From contig CAWJSX010000003.1 of NCBI GenBank assembly GCA_963845675.1, positions 186,001 to 250,000 on the forward strand: a stretch of DNA of 64,000 nt. Reading direction: 5' to 3'. Below the pieces are notes generated by a model. The model had not been told where the DNA came from. It did no database searches and saw only the letters and a list, made by a program, of their open reading frames with translations. The DNA comes from CAWJMD01 sp963845675 (GTDB taxonomy: Bacteria; Actinomycetota; Actinomycetes; Actinomycetales; CAWJMD01). A program made the position numbers and the translations under genes. Shown here one piece after another: positions 54,867 through 63,102 of the stretch (its first letter is position 1; the number at the start of each line of letters is the position of its first letter).

Positions 54867-56272
54867 CTGCCCACCACCCCGGTCCGGTTGATCAGGTGGT
54901 CGAGGGCCTGGTCGACCGCCGTGAGGACGCGGGACGCGCCCTCGTAGGCACGCTGGAACATCAGGAGGTTGGTCATCTCCTCGTCGAGGTCGACACCCGT
55001 CGTCGCGAGGAGCTGGGCCGACGCGTTGGAGACGACCCCGCCGACGACGCGCGCCCGCGAGGCGGTCGCACCCGACTCGACGCCGGTGGCGACCACGAAG
55101 GCCTGCCAGATCTGGTCGGCGCCCCCGGACAGGGCCCGGGTGGCGGCGATGCGGTCGGCGAGGGAGCCGTCCATCGCGCCGCCCGTGCCCTCGGCGGCGG
55201 CGATCTTCATCGGGTCGCTGACCAGTGCCGGGTTCACGGCGATCTGCGCAGCGCCCGAGCCGGTCCCGACCATGACGAAGAAGTCGAGCCCGGTGTCGCC
55301 ACCGGGGGAGTGGCCAGAGGCGTGGAGGCTGTTCACCTGCTGGGCCAGCGCGTTGGCGACGGCGTCGTAGCCGGCTGCCACGCCCGGGAGCGTGGTCTGC
55401 AGCGACTCGACGACGCTGGCGAGCGACCCGCCGGTGAGCTGCACGGGGCTGCCGTCGGCCCAGGTGAAGCGAGCGGGGGTCGTGGCCGACACGTCCTGGA
55501 GCCGCAGCGGGGCGTCGAGCGTGATGAGGTTGGCCCGGTCGCCGTCGACCAGCGGCACGCCGCCGATCAGGACGCGCATGGAGCCGTCGGCCTGCAGCTG
55601 TCCGCTCGCGCCGGTCAGCTCGGACAGGCGCAGCACGAGCTGGTCGCGCTGGTCGGTGAGCTCGTTGGCGTGGCCGTCGACGGCCGAGGTGGCGCGGATG
55701 TGCTTGTTCAGCTCGGCGACCGACGTGGCGACCGAGTTGATCTCCGTCTGCAGCGCGGAGGCCTGGTCACGGGTCTGGGACCACTGCGTCGCGACACCCG
55801 CGTGTCCCGCCCGCAGGGCGCCGGCCACGGTGCTGGCCTGCTGCGCCAGGGCGCTGCGGGCAGCGGGCTCACCCGGTGAGTTCGACAGGTCGCTCCAGCT
55901 CTGCCACATCGCGGAGAGCTGCGCCGACAGGCCGTAGTCGCCCGGCTCGGCGAAGCGGGACTCGATCTGGGACAGCGCGTCCGCCCGGGTCGAGAGGTAG
56001 CCGCTGTCGCCGGTCGCGGCACGCAGCCGCGACGACGCGAGCTCGTCGCCGAGGCGGGAGACCGACGTGACGTGGACGCCGTGACCGGCGCGGAGCGAGG
56101 AGGTGCCCTGGAGGCTGTACAAGGACGGCGGGCCGAGGGCCTCGAGCGTCGCGCGCTGCCGCGTGTAGCCCACGGTGCTGGCGTTCGCGACGTTCTGGCC
56201 GGTCACGTCCATCGCCCGCCGCTGCGCCTGCAGCGAGCTCAGGGCGACGGACAGCCCGCCGAAGCTGCTCAC
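54863..56272 (-). CDS. flgK: Flagellar hook-associated protein FlgK
   Basis: 469 residues from GTG 56272. SSFGGLSVALSSLQAQRRAM then VTGQNVANASTVGYTRQRAT is the rod/hook-type N-terminus; LSAMWQSWSDLSNSPGEPAA and VAELNKHIRATSAVDGHANE, LTDQRDQLVLRLSELTGASG belong to the HAP1 body. The C-terminus DLDEEMTNLLMFQRAYEGAS, RVLTAVDQALDHLINRTGVV is the conserved closing helix. It overlaps flgN by GTGA and flgL by ATGA. Confidence 0.95.
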   Translation of the reverse strand: MSSFGGLSVALSSLQAQRRAMDVTGQNVANASTVGYTRQRATLEALGPPSLYSLQGTSSLRAGHGVHVTSVSRLGDELASSRLRAATGDSGYLSTRADALSQIESRFAEPGDYGLSAQLSAMWQSWSDLSNSPGEPAARSALAQQASTVAGALRAGHAGVATQWSQTRDQASALQTEINSVATSVAELNKHIRATSAVDGHANELTDQRDQLVLRLSELTGASGQLQADGSMRVLIGGVPLVDGDRANLITLDAPLRLQDVSATTPARFTWADGSPVQLTGGSLASVVESLQTTLPGVAAGYDAVANALAQQVNSLHASGHSPGGDTGLDFFVMVGTGSGAAQIAVNPALVSDPMKIAAAEGTGGAMDGSLADRIAATRALSGGADQIWQAFVVATGVESGATASRARVVGGVVSNASAQLLATTGVDLDEEMTNLLMFQRAYEGASRVLTAVDQALDHLINRTGVVGR

Positions 56273-56763
56273 AGCGCCTCGTCGACCAGGTGGGCGACCG
56301 AGCCGGCGCCCGCGGTGGCGGCCGACGTGCGGCCCCGCGGGTCGTAGGTCTGCAGGGTGGTGCCGAGGCTGAGCAAGGTCTCGTGGGCGGCCCGCTGGCC
56401 CGCCGACAGGACGTCGCGGTTGGTCTCGGCCGTGGCCGCGATCTCCCGCGTCAGGGTGAGGAAGGCGTCGCGGTGGAGCGCGAGCATCTCGCCCCACGGG
56501 GTGGGCGCGGTCTGGCCGAGCAGGCGCAGGCTGGGGCCGGGGGGCAGGCCGAGGTCGACGGCGACGGCCTCGACCTGCATGGCCCGCTCGAGCTCGGCCT
56601 CGCGGATCTGCTCGAGGACGACCTCGACCTCGCAGGTCGCGTGGGGCAGCCAGCGGGTGCGACCGGCGGACAGCAGCAGCTGCTCCTCCTCGAGCTTGAA
56701 GAGCAGGTGCTCGAGCAGCTCGCGTTCGCGCCACAGGACGGCGGACAGCTGGGCGAGTCCCAT
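56269..56763 (-). CDS. flgN: FlgN-like export chaperone
   Basis: About 164 residues from ATG 56763, set by AGGAGG upstream. LAQLSAVLWRERELLEHLLF, KLEEEQLLLSAGRTRWLPHA and helices AEAVAVDLGLPPGPSLRLLG resemble FlgN, the chaperone for FlgK/FlgL. It is the first gene of the minus-strand operon, with a sigma-28-type promoter about 53 bases upstream of the start. Confidence 0.85.
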   Translation of the reverse strand: MGLAQLSAVLWRERELLEHLLFKLEEEQLLLSAGRTRWLPHATCEVEVVLEQIREAELERAMQVEAVAVDLGLPPGPSLRLLGQTAPTPWGEMLALHRDAFLTLTREIAATAETNRDVLSAGQRAAHETLLSLGTTLQTYDPRGRTSAATAGAGSVAHLVDEAL

Positions 56764-56816
56764 CGGTCCTCCTCTCGGGTGCACGCAGGGTCACCGGAGC
56801 GGGACCTGCACACTCC

Positions 56817-56844
56817 TCATCGGCAGCCGGGAGGGCCACCTGAG
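56817..56844 (-). promoter_or_regulatory. Sigma-28 (FliA)-type promoter of flgN-flgK-flgL-fliW
   Basis: On the coding strand CTCA (56844-56841), 16 bases, then GCCGATGA (56824-56817). The same CTCAGGTG...GCCGATGAGGAG framework precedes fliC. Confidence 0.8.
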
Positions 56845-56866
56845 GGAATCTGCGACGAGTTCGGAG

Positions 56867-57838
56867 ATGGACCTCAAGGAGACCTGTCCCGACGACGACG
56901 CATGGATCGTGAGCAACCGACCTGACGACCGTGTCGTCGACGAGCGTGTGCGGGAGAACCTGCCGCTGGTGGGCTACGTCGTGCACGAGGTGGCCGGACG
57001 GCTGCCGGGTCACGTGGCTCGCGAGGACCTCGTCTCCGCCGGCATGGCCGGCCTCGCGCAGGCCGCCCTCTCCTTCGACCCGTCGAACGGCGTGCCGTTC
57101 ACCCGGCACGCGTCCACGCGCATCAAGGGCGCGATCCTCGACGAGCTCCGCTCGATGGACTGGGCGAGCCGCGGTGCCCGCTCCCGCGGACGCGAGCTCG
57201 CGCAGGCGCAGGAGAAGGTGACCGCCCGCCTCGGCCGCACGCCCACCACCGCTGACCTCGCCGACGAGCTGCGGCTGGAGGTCTCCGAGCTGGACCGTCG
57301 CCGCGCCGAGTCGGAGCGTTCACTGCTCAGCCTCGACGCGTTCGACGGCTCCGTCGCCGACTCCCTGCCCGACTCAGCGCCCGACCCCCAGGAGCGGCTC
57401 CTGGCCAAGGAGCGCGTCGGCTACCTGCACGCCGCCCTGGCCTCCCTGCCGGAGCGCCTGCGCCTGGTCGCCGTCGGCGTGTACCTCGAGCAGCGGCCGA
57501 TGGCCGAGATCGCCGCCGAGCTGGGCGTCACCGAGTCGCGTGTCAGCCAGCTGCGCTCCGAGGCCCTCGTCATGCTCCGCGACGCCGTGAACAGCCAGCT
57601 CGACCCGGAGCGGGTCCCGGCGCAGCCGAACCCCGACGGGATCGTCGCCCGGCGCCGCGAGGCCCTGTACGCGCAGGTCGCCGCCCACGCGGCCGCCGCG
57701 GGTCTCGGTCCCAGGACGCCGGTCGCGCACCCCTACGCCGCACAGCACTCCGCGCACCAGCCGGCGTCCCCGATGTCCCCGACGACAGCCGGCATCCCGT
57801 CCCAGGGACGCCTGACCAGCTTCTCCCGCACCGCCTGA
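56867..57838 (+). CDS. fliA: Flagellar sigma factor FliA (sigma-28)
   Basis: About 323 residues. Region 2 is visible in VRENLPLVGYVVHEVAGRLP, DLVSAGMAGLAQAALSFDPS and FTRHASTRIKGAILDELRSM (DWASRGAR next). Region 3 follows in LGRTPTTADLADELRLEVSE, and region 4 in RPMAEIAAELGVTESRVSQL, RSEALVMLRDAV, the -35 binding helix-turn-helix. The Pro/Ala/His tail (~80 residues) is longer than usual. ATG 56867 has GGAG immediately before it; GTG at 56908 after AAGGAGA is an alternative start. It probably recognises the CTCA-N16-GCCGATGA sites of this cluster. Confidence 0.93.
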   Translation: MDLKETCPDDDAWIVSNRPDDRVVDERVRENLPLVGYVVHEVAGRLPGHVAREDLVSAGMAGLAQAALSFDPSNGVPFTRHASTRIKGAILDELRSMDWASRGARSRGRELAQAQEKVTARLGRTPTTADLADELRLEVSELDRRRAESERSLLSLDAFDGSVADSLPDSAPDPQERLLAKERVGYLHAALASLPERLRLVAVGVYLEQRPMAEIAAELGVTESRVSQLRSEALVMLRDAVNSQLDPERVPAQPNPDGIVARRREALYAQVAAHAAAAGLGPRTPVAHPYAAQHSAHQPASPMSPTTAGIPSQGRLTSFSRTA

Positions 57839-57867
57839 CCATTCACCCGATCGGACCCTCGGAAAAC

Positions 57868-57895
57868 CTCAGGTGCCCTGGACAACGGCCGATGA
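57868..57895 (+). promoter_or_regulatory. Sigma-28 (FliA)-type promoter of fliC
   Basis: CTCA (57868-57871), 16 bases, then GCCGATGA (57888-57895), 54 bases before the fliC start. It shares CTCAGGTG and GATGAGGAG with the flgN promoter. Confidence 0.82.
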
Positions 57896-57949
57896 GGAGG
57901 GTGCAGCCCACGGATGGGCCGCGTAACAACTCTCACGGAGGAACACACC

Positions 57950-59119
57950 ATGTCCATGCGGATCAACACCAACATCGCGGCGATGAACTCGTACCGCAAC
58001 CTCGCCGTCACCGAGGGCCAGCTGTCCAAGAGCCTCGAGAAGCTCTCCAGCGGCTTCCGGATCAACCGTGCGGCCGACGACGCCGCCGGCCTCGCGATCT
58101 CCGAGGGCCTGCGCTCGCAGGTCGGCGGGCTCAAGGTCGCCGTGCGTAACGCCCAGGACGGCATCAGCGTCGTCCAGACGGCTGAGGGCGCGCTGACCGA
58201 GACCACGTCCATCCTCCAGCGGATGCGTGACCTGTCGGTGCAGGCGGCCAACGACGGCGGCCTGTCGGCCGACGCGAAGACGAACCTGCAGGCCGAGGTC
58301 CGTCAGCTGAAGGACGAGCTGAGCCGCATCGCGGACACCACGAAGTTCAACGGCAAGAAGCTGCTGGACGGCAACTACTCCGGCACCTTCCAGATCGGCG
58401 CCAACGCCGGTGACACCATCTCCGTCGGTGTCGCCACCGCGACGTCCACGGTGGGCCTCGGTGTGGCAGGTGTCGACGTGACCGTCACTTCCGGCCTGGC
58501 CGGCAGCACCACCACCGCGGCTGCTGCCAGCACCGCCAGCGTGGCGACGGTCGACTCGGCTACCGACTACAGCGACGCCGCCAACTGGCCGGCCCAGCTC
58601 AACGGGTCGATCACCCAGTCCGGCAAGAGCCTCGACCTCGCGAGCGTCCAGTACGCGTCCGGTGACAACGCAGCCGCCCGCGTGGCCAAGCTGCAGACGG
58701 CACTGGACAACGCCTTCGGATCCGGCACCGTCACCGCGGCGTCGTCGGCCACGGGCCTGACGTTCACGGGCCAGGCGCCGGGTGCGTCGCCGACCAACCA
58801 GGAGCTGGCCGACGCGGACGTCAACTTCGTCCAGGCCAGTGGCGCGTCCGCCTCGATCTCCCTGATCGACGCGGCCATCAAGACCGTCTCGACGGTCCGT
58901 GCCGACCTCGGTGCGCTGCAGAACCGGTTCGACCACACGATCAACAACCTCAACGTCGCGGTGGAGAACCTGTCCGCGTCGGAGAGCCGGATCCGTGACA
59001 CCGACATGGCGTCGGAGATGGTCAACTTCACGAAGAACCAGATCCTCCAGCAGGCCGGTACGGCGATGCTGGCCCAGGCGAACCAGTCCTCGCAGGGCGT
59101 CCTGCAGCTGCTCCGCTGA
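57950..59119 (+). CDS. fliC: Flagellin FliC
   Basis: 389 residues. CACGGAGGA lies at a good distance before ATG 57950. MSMRINTNIAAMNSYRNLAV, LSKSLEKLSSGFRINRAADD, AAGLAISEGLRSQVGGLKVA is the D0/D1 N-terminus. The variable centre (~150-260) is Ala/Thr/Ser-rich. The C-terminus NLSASESRIRDTDMASEMVN with FTKNQILQQAGTAMLAQANQ and SSQGVLQLLR is canonical. It is the filament subunit, monitored by FliW and exported with FliS. Confidence 0.97.
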   Translation: MSMRINTNIAAMNSYRNLAVTEGQLSKSLEKLSSGFRINRAADDAAGLAISEGLRSQVGGLKVAVRNAQDGISVVQTAEGALTETTSILQRMRDLSVQAANDGGLSADAKTNLQAEVRQLKDELSRIADTTKFNGKKLLDGNYSGTFQIGANAGDTISVGVATATSTVGLGVAGVDVTVTSGLAGSTTTAAAASTASVATVDSATDYSDAANWPAQLNGSITQSGKSLDLASVQYASGDNAAARVAKLQTALDNAFGSGTVTAASSATGLTFTGQAPGASPTNQELADADVNFVQASGASASISLIDAAIKTVSTVRADLGALQNRFDHTINNLNVAVENLSASESRIRDTDMASEMVNFTKNQILQQAGTAMLAQANQSSQGVLQLLR

Positions 59120-59125
59120 TCTCGC

Positions 59126-59165
59126 GCCACGAGCCGGTCCCCACCCCAGGGGGCCGGCTCGTGGC
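59126..59165 (+). terminator. fliC terminator
   Basis: GCCACGAGCCGG and CCGGCTCGTGGC (12-bp perfect arms at 59126-59137 and 59154-59165) with an additional CCCC/GGGG pairing inside. It starts seven bases after the fliC stop. Strong stem, no T-run. Confidence 0.85.
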
Positions 59166-59195
59166 ACGAACCCGCACCACCCCAGACCTTTCGTT

Positions 59196-59262
59196 GGACC
59201 CCGTAGGACCCCGTAGGACCCCGTAGGACCCCGTAGGACCCGTAGGACCCGTAGGACCCGTA
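59196..59262 (+). repeat. Tandem repeat upstream of fliD (10-mers then 9-mers)
   Basis: Four copies of GGACCCCGTA (59196-59235) followed by three copies of GGACCCGTA (59236-59262), differing by one C. The array ends 38 bases before the fliD start. This is not a CRISPR; there are no spacers. Confidence 0.9.
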
Positions 59263-59300
59263 GGAGCCCGAGCTCCCGACCCCCGCTGGAGGTGACCGAG

Positions 59301-60593
59301 ATGCCATCGATCGGTGGCCTCATCAGCGGCCTCGACACCTCGACGATCATCAGCCAGCTGATGCAGATCGAGGCCCAGCCGCAGACACAGCTCAAGGGTC
59401 GGGTCACGACGGCCAACGCCCAGGTCGGCGCGTACCAGTCCATCAACACCCGGCTCGCCTCCGCGCTCGCGGCGGCGCAGAAGCTGGCGAAGGACGAGAC
59501 CTGGAACGCCACCCGGGCCACGGCCTCGGTCCCCTCGGTGACGGCGTCGTCCACCCCCGGCGCCGTCACCGGGGCGATCACCTTCGACGTCACCTCATTG
59601 GCGTCCGCGCACTTCACCGCCTCATCGGTCGTCGGCGTCACGGACAGCGTGGTCGCCGGCGGCGCCACCTCCCTGACCATCAGCCAGAACGGCGTGGACA
59701 CGGTCGTCGCCCTGGACGGCGAGGACGTCGTGTCGGTGGCGAAGGCGATCAACGCCGCCGGAACCGGTGTCCGTGCCACGGCCCTGCAGGTGGCCGACGG
59801 CCAGTACCGGCTCCAGCTGACCTCCAAGACCACCGGATCGGCCGGCGCCTTCACGGTGACGGGCCTGCAGGCCTATGACGAGATCACCCGGGCCGGCACG
59901 GACGCGGAGATCTCGCTGGGCGGCGGACTCACGGTGAAGTCGGCCGACGGCCGCTTCGCGGACGTTCTGCCCGGCACCACCTTCTCGGTCAGCAAGCTCG
60001 AGACCGGCGCGACCGTGAGCGTGGCCGGCGACGCAGGCAGCACCACCGCAGCGGTGAAGGCCCTCGTCGACAGCCTCAACACCTCGTTGCAGGAGATCAC
60101 GAGCCGGACCCGCACCAAGAGCGCCACCGACAAGTCCAGCGTGGCCGGCCCCCTGGTCGGGGACGCCCTCGTCCGAGGCATCAAGCAGAGCCTGCTCAGT
60201 GCCGTCAACGCGGGCGGCACGAGCCCCGCCGCGGCGGGCATCGAGACGAGTCGCACGGGCGAGTACACGTTCGACGCGGCGAAGTTCGAGGCGCTCCTGG
60301 CGTCCGACCCCGCCAAGGCCCGCGGCCTGGTGGCCGCGGTCGCCGCGCAGGTCGACCTCGTCACGAAGTCGGCGTCCGACCCCACCACCGGCACCGTCAC
60401 GTCGATGGTCACTCGCCGCCAGGACAGCGTGAAGGACCTCACGACGCGCGTGGACGCCTGGGACTCGCGCCTCGCGTCGCGTCGCAGCAGCCTCGAGCGC
60501 CAGTACGCGACCCTCGAGACGGCGCTCGGCAAGCTGCAGTCCCAGTCCAGCTGGCTCGCAGGTCAGCTCAGCACGCTCCCGAAGTGGGAGTGA
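59301..60593 (+). CDS. fliD: Flagellar cap protein FliD
   Basis: 430 residues. GGAGG precedes ATG 59301 by eight bases (a GTG at 59292 is less likely). PSIGGLISGLDTSTIISQLM, QIEAQPQTQLKGRVTTANAQ is the FliD N-terminus; SALAAAQKLAKDETWNATRA follows. The C-terminal SMVTRRQDSVKDLTTRVDAW, SRRSSLERQYATLETALGKL with QSQSSWLAGQLSTLP closes the coiled coil. It caps the growing filament. Tandem repeats flank it on both sides. Confidence 0.95.
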   Translation: MPSIGGLISGLDTSTIISQLMQIEAQPQTQLKGRVTTANAQVGAYQSINTRLASALAAAQKLAKDETWNATRATASVPSVTASSTPGAVTGAITFDVTSLASAHFTASSVVGVTDSVVAGGATSLTISQNGVDTVVALDGEDVVSVAKAINAAGTGVRATALQVADGQYRLQLTSKTTGSAGAFTVTGLQAYDEITRAGTDAEISLGGGLTVKSADGRFADVLPGTTFSVSKLETGATVSVAGDAGSTTAAVKALVDSLNTSLQEITSRTRTKSATDKSSVAGPLVGDALVRGIKQSLLSAVNAGGTSPAAAGIETSRTGEYTFDAAKFEALLASDPAKARGLVAAVAAQVDLVTKSASDPTTGTVTSMVTRRQDSVKDLTTRVDAWDSRLASRRSSLERQYATLETALGKLQSQSSWLAGQLSTLPKWE

Positions 60594-60622
60594 CCCCGGC
60601 CACCCGTTCGCCACCCGACCCA

Positions 60623-60664
60623 CACCACCTGACCCGCACCACCTGACCCGCACCACCTGACCCG
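60623..60664 (+). repeat. Tandem repeat upstream of fliS (3 x 14 bp)
   Basis: Three perfect copies of CACCACCTGACCCG (60623-60636, 60637-60650, 60651-60664) between fliD and fliS, 38 bases before the fliS start. Confidence 0.9.
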
Positions 60665-60702
60665 CAGACCGCTCCACCCGACGCTCGACCGAAGGAGACA
60701 CC

Positions 60703-61119
60703 GTGTACGGCAACGCCTCAGCGCGCGCCCGCTTCGTCGGCGACTCCGTCGCCACCGCGTCCCCCGCCACCCTGCTGACCATGCTGTACGACCGGCTCGT
60801 GCTCGACCTCGAGCGCGCCGAGCAGGCGCAGGTCTCGGGCGACCGCGCAACGGCCAACGTGCAGCTGCAGCACGCGCAGGACATCGTCGCCGAGCTGCTG
60901 TCGTCGCTCGACACGACGGTCTGGGACGGCGCCGCCGGCCTGGCCTCGGTCTACCGGTTCCTCCTGGTCGAGATGGTCGGTGCCAACGTGAGCAGCGACG
61001 CCGCCCGCACCCGCTCCTGCCGCACGCTCGTCGAACCCCTGCGCGACGCGTGGCGCGAGGCGGCCCAGACGGCAGCACGCGCGACGTCGTCGGTCCCGTT
61101 CACCGCCCAGACAGCCTGA
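60703..61119 (+). CDS. fliS: Flagellin export chaperone FliS
   Basis: 138 residues from GTG 60703 (AAGGAG upstream). ATASPATLLTMLYDRLVLDL, ERAEQAQVSGDRATANVQLQ, HAQDIVAELLSSLDTTVWDG, LASVYRFLLVEMVGANVSSD are the helical bundle of FliS, which keeps flagellin unpolymerised before export. Confidence 0.94.
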   Translation: MYGNASARARFVGDSVATASPATLLTMLYDRLVLDLERAEQAQVSGDRATANVQLQHAQDIVAELLSSLDTTVWDGAAGLASVYRFLLVEMVGANVSSDAARTRSCRTLVEPLRDAWREAAQTAARATSSVPFTAQTA

Positions 61120-61123
61120 GACC

Positions 61124-61483
61124 ATGATGACCTCGACGCCCGCGACCACCGTCCCGGGAACCTGGGACGACGCCTGGTCGCGGGCCCTCGACGCGATGGA
61201 GCTCGACGTCGACTCCACGGAGTCCCTGCTCGTCGCCCTGCACGCCGGCCAGGACCTGCCGTCCGCCGACGAGGTGCTGACCGCCCGGTGGGAGCCGCCG
61301 GGCGGCCTCGGCCCCGTGCCGCGACCGCTGATCGAGCGGGCCACCGCGCTGGTTCGTCGCCAGCAGGAGCTGTCGCTGCGCCTCGTCGAGGCGACCCACG
61401 TCAACCGGCGCCATGCCCGCGCCGCCGTCGCGCTCCGGGAGAAGGCTCCCGCCGTACCCGTGTACCTGGATGTGGCCCTGTGA
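61124..61483 (+). CDS. Small helical protein in FliT position
   Basis: 119 residues, four bases after fliS. TWDDAWSRALDAMELDVDST, ESLLVALHAGQDLPSADEVL, then RPLIERATALVRRQQELSLR and LVEATHVNRRHARAAVALRE form helices, as in a FliT-like chaperone. Sequence similarity to known FliT is not obvious to me; position and size are the only support. Pro-rich gap in the middle. Confidence 0.6.
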   Translation: MMTSTPATTVPGTWDDAWSRALDAMELDVDSTESLLVALHAGQDLPSADEVLTARWEPPGGLGPVPRPLIERATALVRRQQELSLRLVEATHVNRRHARAAVALREKAPAVPVYLDVAL

Positions 61484-61500
61484 ACACGCCTGACTCCGTG

Positions 61501-61529
61501 CTCAGGTCCCAGGTCCCGGCTGTCGATAC
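61501..61529 (+). promoter_or_regulatory. Candidate sigma-28-type promoter of the EAL-HDOD gene
   Basis: CTCA (61501-61504), 17 bases, then GTCGATAC (61522-61529), one base off the GCCGATA consensus. Weaker than the other three sites. Confidence 0.5.
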
Positions 61530-61547
61530 ACGAGAGGTGATCGCATC

Positions 61548-62846
61548 ATGAGCGTCTTCCAGGCCCCCGCGCGCAAGGTTGCGCCGTCGGGCCTCTCGCG
61601 CATCGGCCGCCAGGGCATCTACGACCGCAACGGATCGCTCGTCGCGAACGAGCTGCTGTTCCGCGGTATCGACCACTCGCGGTCGGCGCTGCCCGAGAGC
61701 TGGGACGCCGTCCGTGACGACCCGAGCGCGGTCGCCGACATCGCTGCTGCCGGTGACGCGGCGACCTCCCAGGTCATCTCCGCGACCTTCGGCGACTTCG
61801 GCCTGGCCGAGCTCAGCGGGGGAAGGCCGCTCTTCCTCAACGTGACACGGTCCTTCCTGATCGGGGACCTGCCCCTCCCGTTCGGACAGGACGGCGTCGT
61901 CCTCGAGGTGCTCGAGAACATCACCGTCGACGACGAGCTGATGGGCGGGCTGCGGACGCTGCGCGAGCGTGGCTTCCAGATCGCCGTGGACGACTACGTC
62001 GGCGACGAGGAGCGGGCCCGTCTGCTCGAGATCGCCGACGTGGTCAAGATCGACGTGCCTCTCGTCGGCGCCCGGCTCGACGACGTGGTGGCCAAGTGCC
62101 GGGGGCTGGCCCCCGAGGCCAAGCTCGTGGCCGAGCGCGTCGAGACCCTCGACTCCCTGCACCGGACGTCCGACGCCGGCTTCGAGCTGTTCCAGGGCTA
62201 CTTCTTCCAGCGCCCGGCCCTGCTCGAGACCTCCCGGCTGTCGCCGTCCCAGATGGTGTGCCTGCGTCTGCTGCGCGCGCTGAACGACCCGGACTCCACG
62301 ACCGAGGACCTCGAGAACATCGTCGCCGCGGACCCCGGCCTGAGCCTGCGGGTGCTCCGCACCGCGAACTCGGCGAGCAGCGGCTCGAAGCGCCACATCG
62401 CGACGCTGCGCCAGGCCGTGGTCATGCTCGGTCCGCCGGCGCTGCGGGCCTGGGTCCTCCTCACGCTGATGGGTGGTCTCGCCGCAGGACGACGTGACGA
62501 CCTCGTCCTGATCCTGGCGCGCGCCACCTGCTGCGAGGCGGTGGCCCGCCTGACGGGCGCCGACGCAGGGGCCGCCTACACCGCCGGCCTGCTGTCGGGC
62601 GTCGCGCAGGTGCTGCGTACCGACGTCGGGCAGGTTGCCCACGGTGCGGGCATGGGTGCGGACGTCATCTCGTCCCTCGTCGACGGCACGGGACCCGTGG
62701 GTGCCGTCGTCAGGACCGTCGAGGCCCACGAGCTCGACCAGCCCGATGCCGCCGAGCGTTGCGGCATCACGCCTTTCGACCTCTCGAGGACCTACCTCGA
62801 GGCCTGGTCGAGCGCGCTGCAGACCGTCAGCACGACCGTCGACTGA
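61548..62846 (+). CDS. EAL-HDOD signalling protein (YuxH/CdgJ-like)
   Basis: 432 residues. Residues ~25-225 are a degenerate EAL domain: ELLFRG replaces EALxR; LEVLENITVDDELMGGLRTL, IAVDDYVGDEERARLLEIAD then VVKIDVPLVG and LVAERVETLDSLHRTSDAGF, ELFQGYFFQRPALLE keep the fold but lose several metal/catalytic residues, so no c-di-GMP hydrolysis is expected. Residues ~250-430 are an HDOD domain (LENIVAADPGLSLRVLRTAN, RQAVVMLGPPALRAWVLLTL). In Vibrio and Bacillus homologues affect motility. AGAGGTGA precedes ATG 61548. It may link signalling to this flagellar cluster. Confidence 0.9.
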   Translation: MSVFQAPARKVAPSGLSRIGRQGIYDRNGSLVANELLFRGIDHSRSALPESWDAVRDDPSAVADIAAAGDAATSQVISATFGDFGLAELSGGRPLFLNVTRSFLIGDLPLPFGQDGVVLEVLENITVDDELMGGLRTLRERGFQIAVDDYVGDEERARLLEIADVVKIDVPLVGARLDDVVAKCRGLAPEAKLVAERVETLDSLHRTSDAGFELFQGYFFQRPALLETSRLSPSQMVCLRLLRALNDPDSTTEDLENIVAADPGLSLRVLRTANSASSGSKRHIATLRQAVVMLGPPALRAWVLLTLMGGLAAGRRDDLVLILARATCCEAVARLTGADAGAAYTAGLLSGVAQVLRTDVGQVAHGAGMGADVISSLVDGTGPVGAVVRTVEAHELDQPDAAERCGITPFDLSRTYLEAWSSALQTVSTTVD

Positions 62847-62876
62847 CCTCTCGGCGACACCCGATCCACCGTGGAC

Positions 62877-62898
62877 GGCACCCCCGATCGGGGGTGCC
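62877..62898 (+). terminator. Terminator after the EAL-HDOD gene
   Basis: GGCACCCCC-GATC-GGGGGTGCC, a perfect 9-bp stem with a 4-nt loop, 31 bases after the stop. Confidence 0.85.
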
Positions 62899-62996
62899 GC
62901 TCACGTTCGGTGAGGGTGGCAGACCCGAACGGCCGCCGCATCGTCCCGCGCACGGGTGTCAACGGCCCGGGTCGGCGCAGATCGCGTCGTTCAGCG

Positions 62997-63024
62997 CTCA
63001 AGGTGGCACCGCGGACGCCGATGC
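62997..63024 (+). promoter_or_regulatory. Sigma-28-type promoter of flgB-flgC-fliE
   Basis: CTCA (62997-63000), 16 bases, then GCCGATGC (63017-63024), 78 bases before the flgB start. Same layout (CTCAAGGTGGC...) as the fliC and flgN sites. Confidence 0.75.
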
Positions 63025-63102
63025 ATCAACCAGAGCACGGATAGCTCACCCCTTCGGCCACGGACCGGCCTGCGTACTCCATCCTCGAGATCGGGGCCGG
63101 CC

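Noticed and set aside
59196..59262. Tandem repeats as a CRISPR array
   Set aside because: Units of 9-10 bases lie head to tail with no spacers, and no cas genes are in the window.
57869..59854. 661-aa frame on the minus strand across fliC and fliD
   Set aside because: It is antisense to fliC/fliD, which have clear motifs, ribosome sites and terminators; the Tyr-Gly run is only the complement of the tandem repeat.
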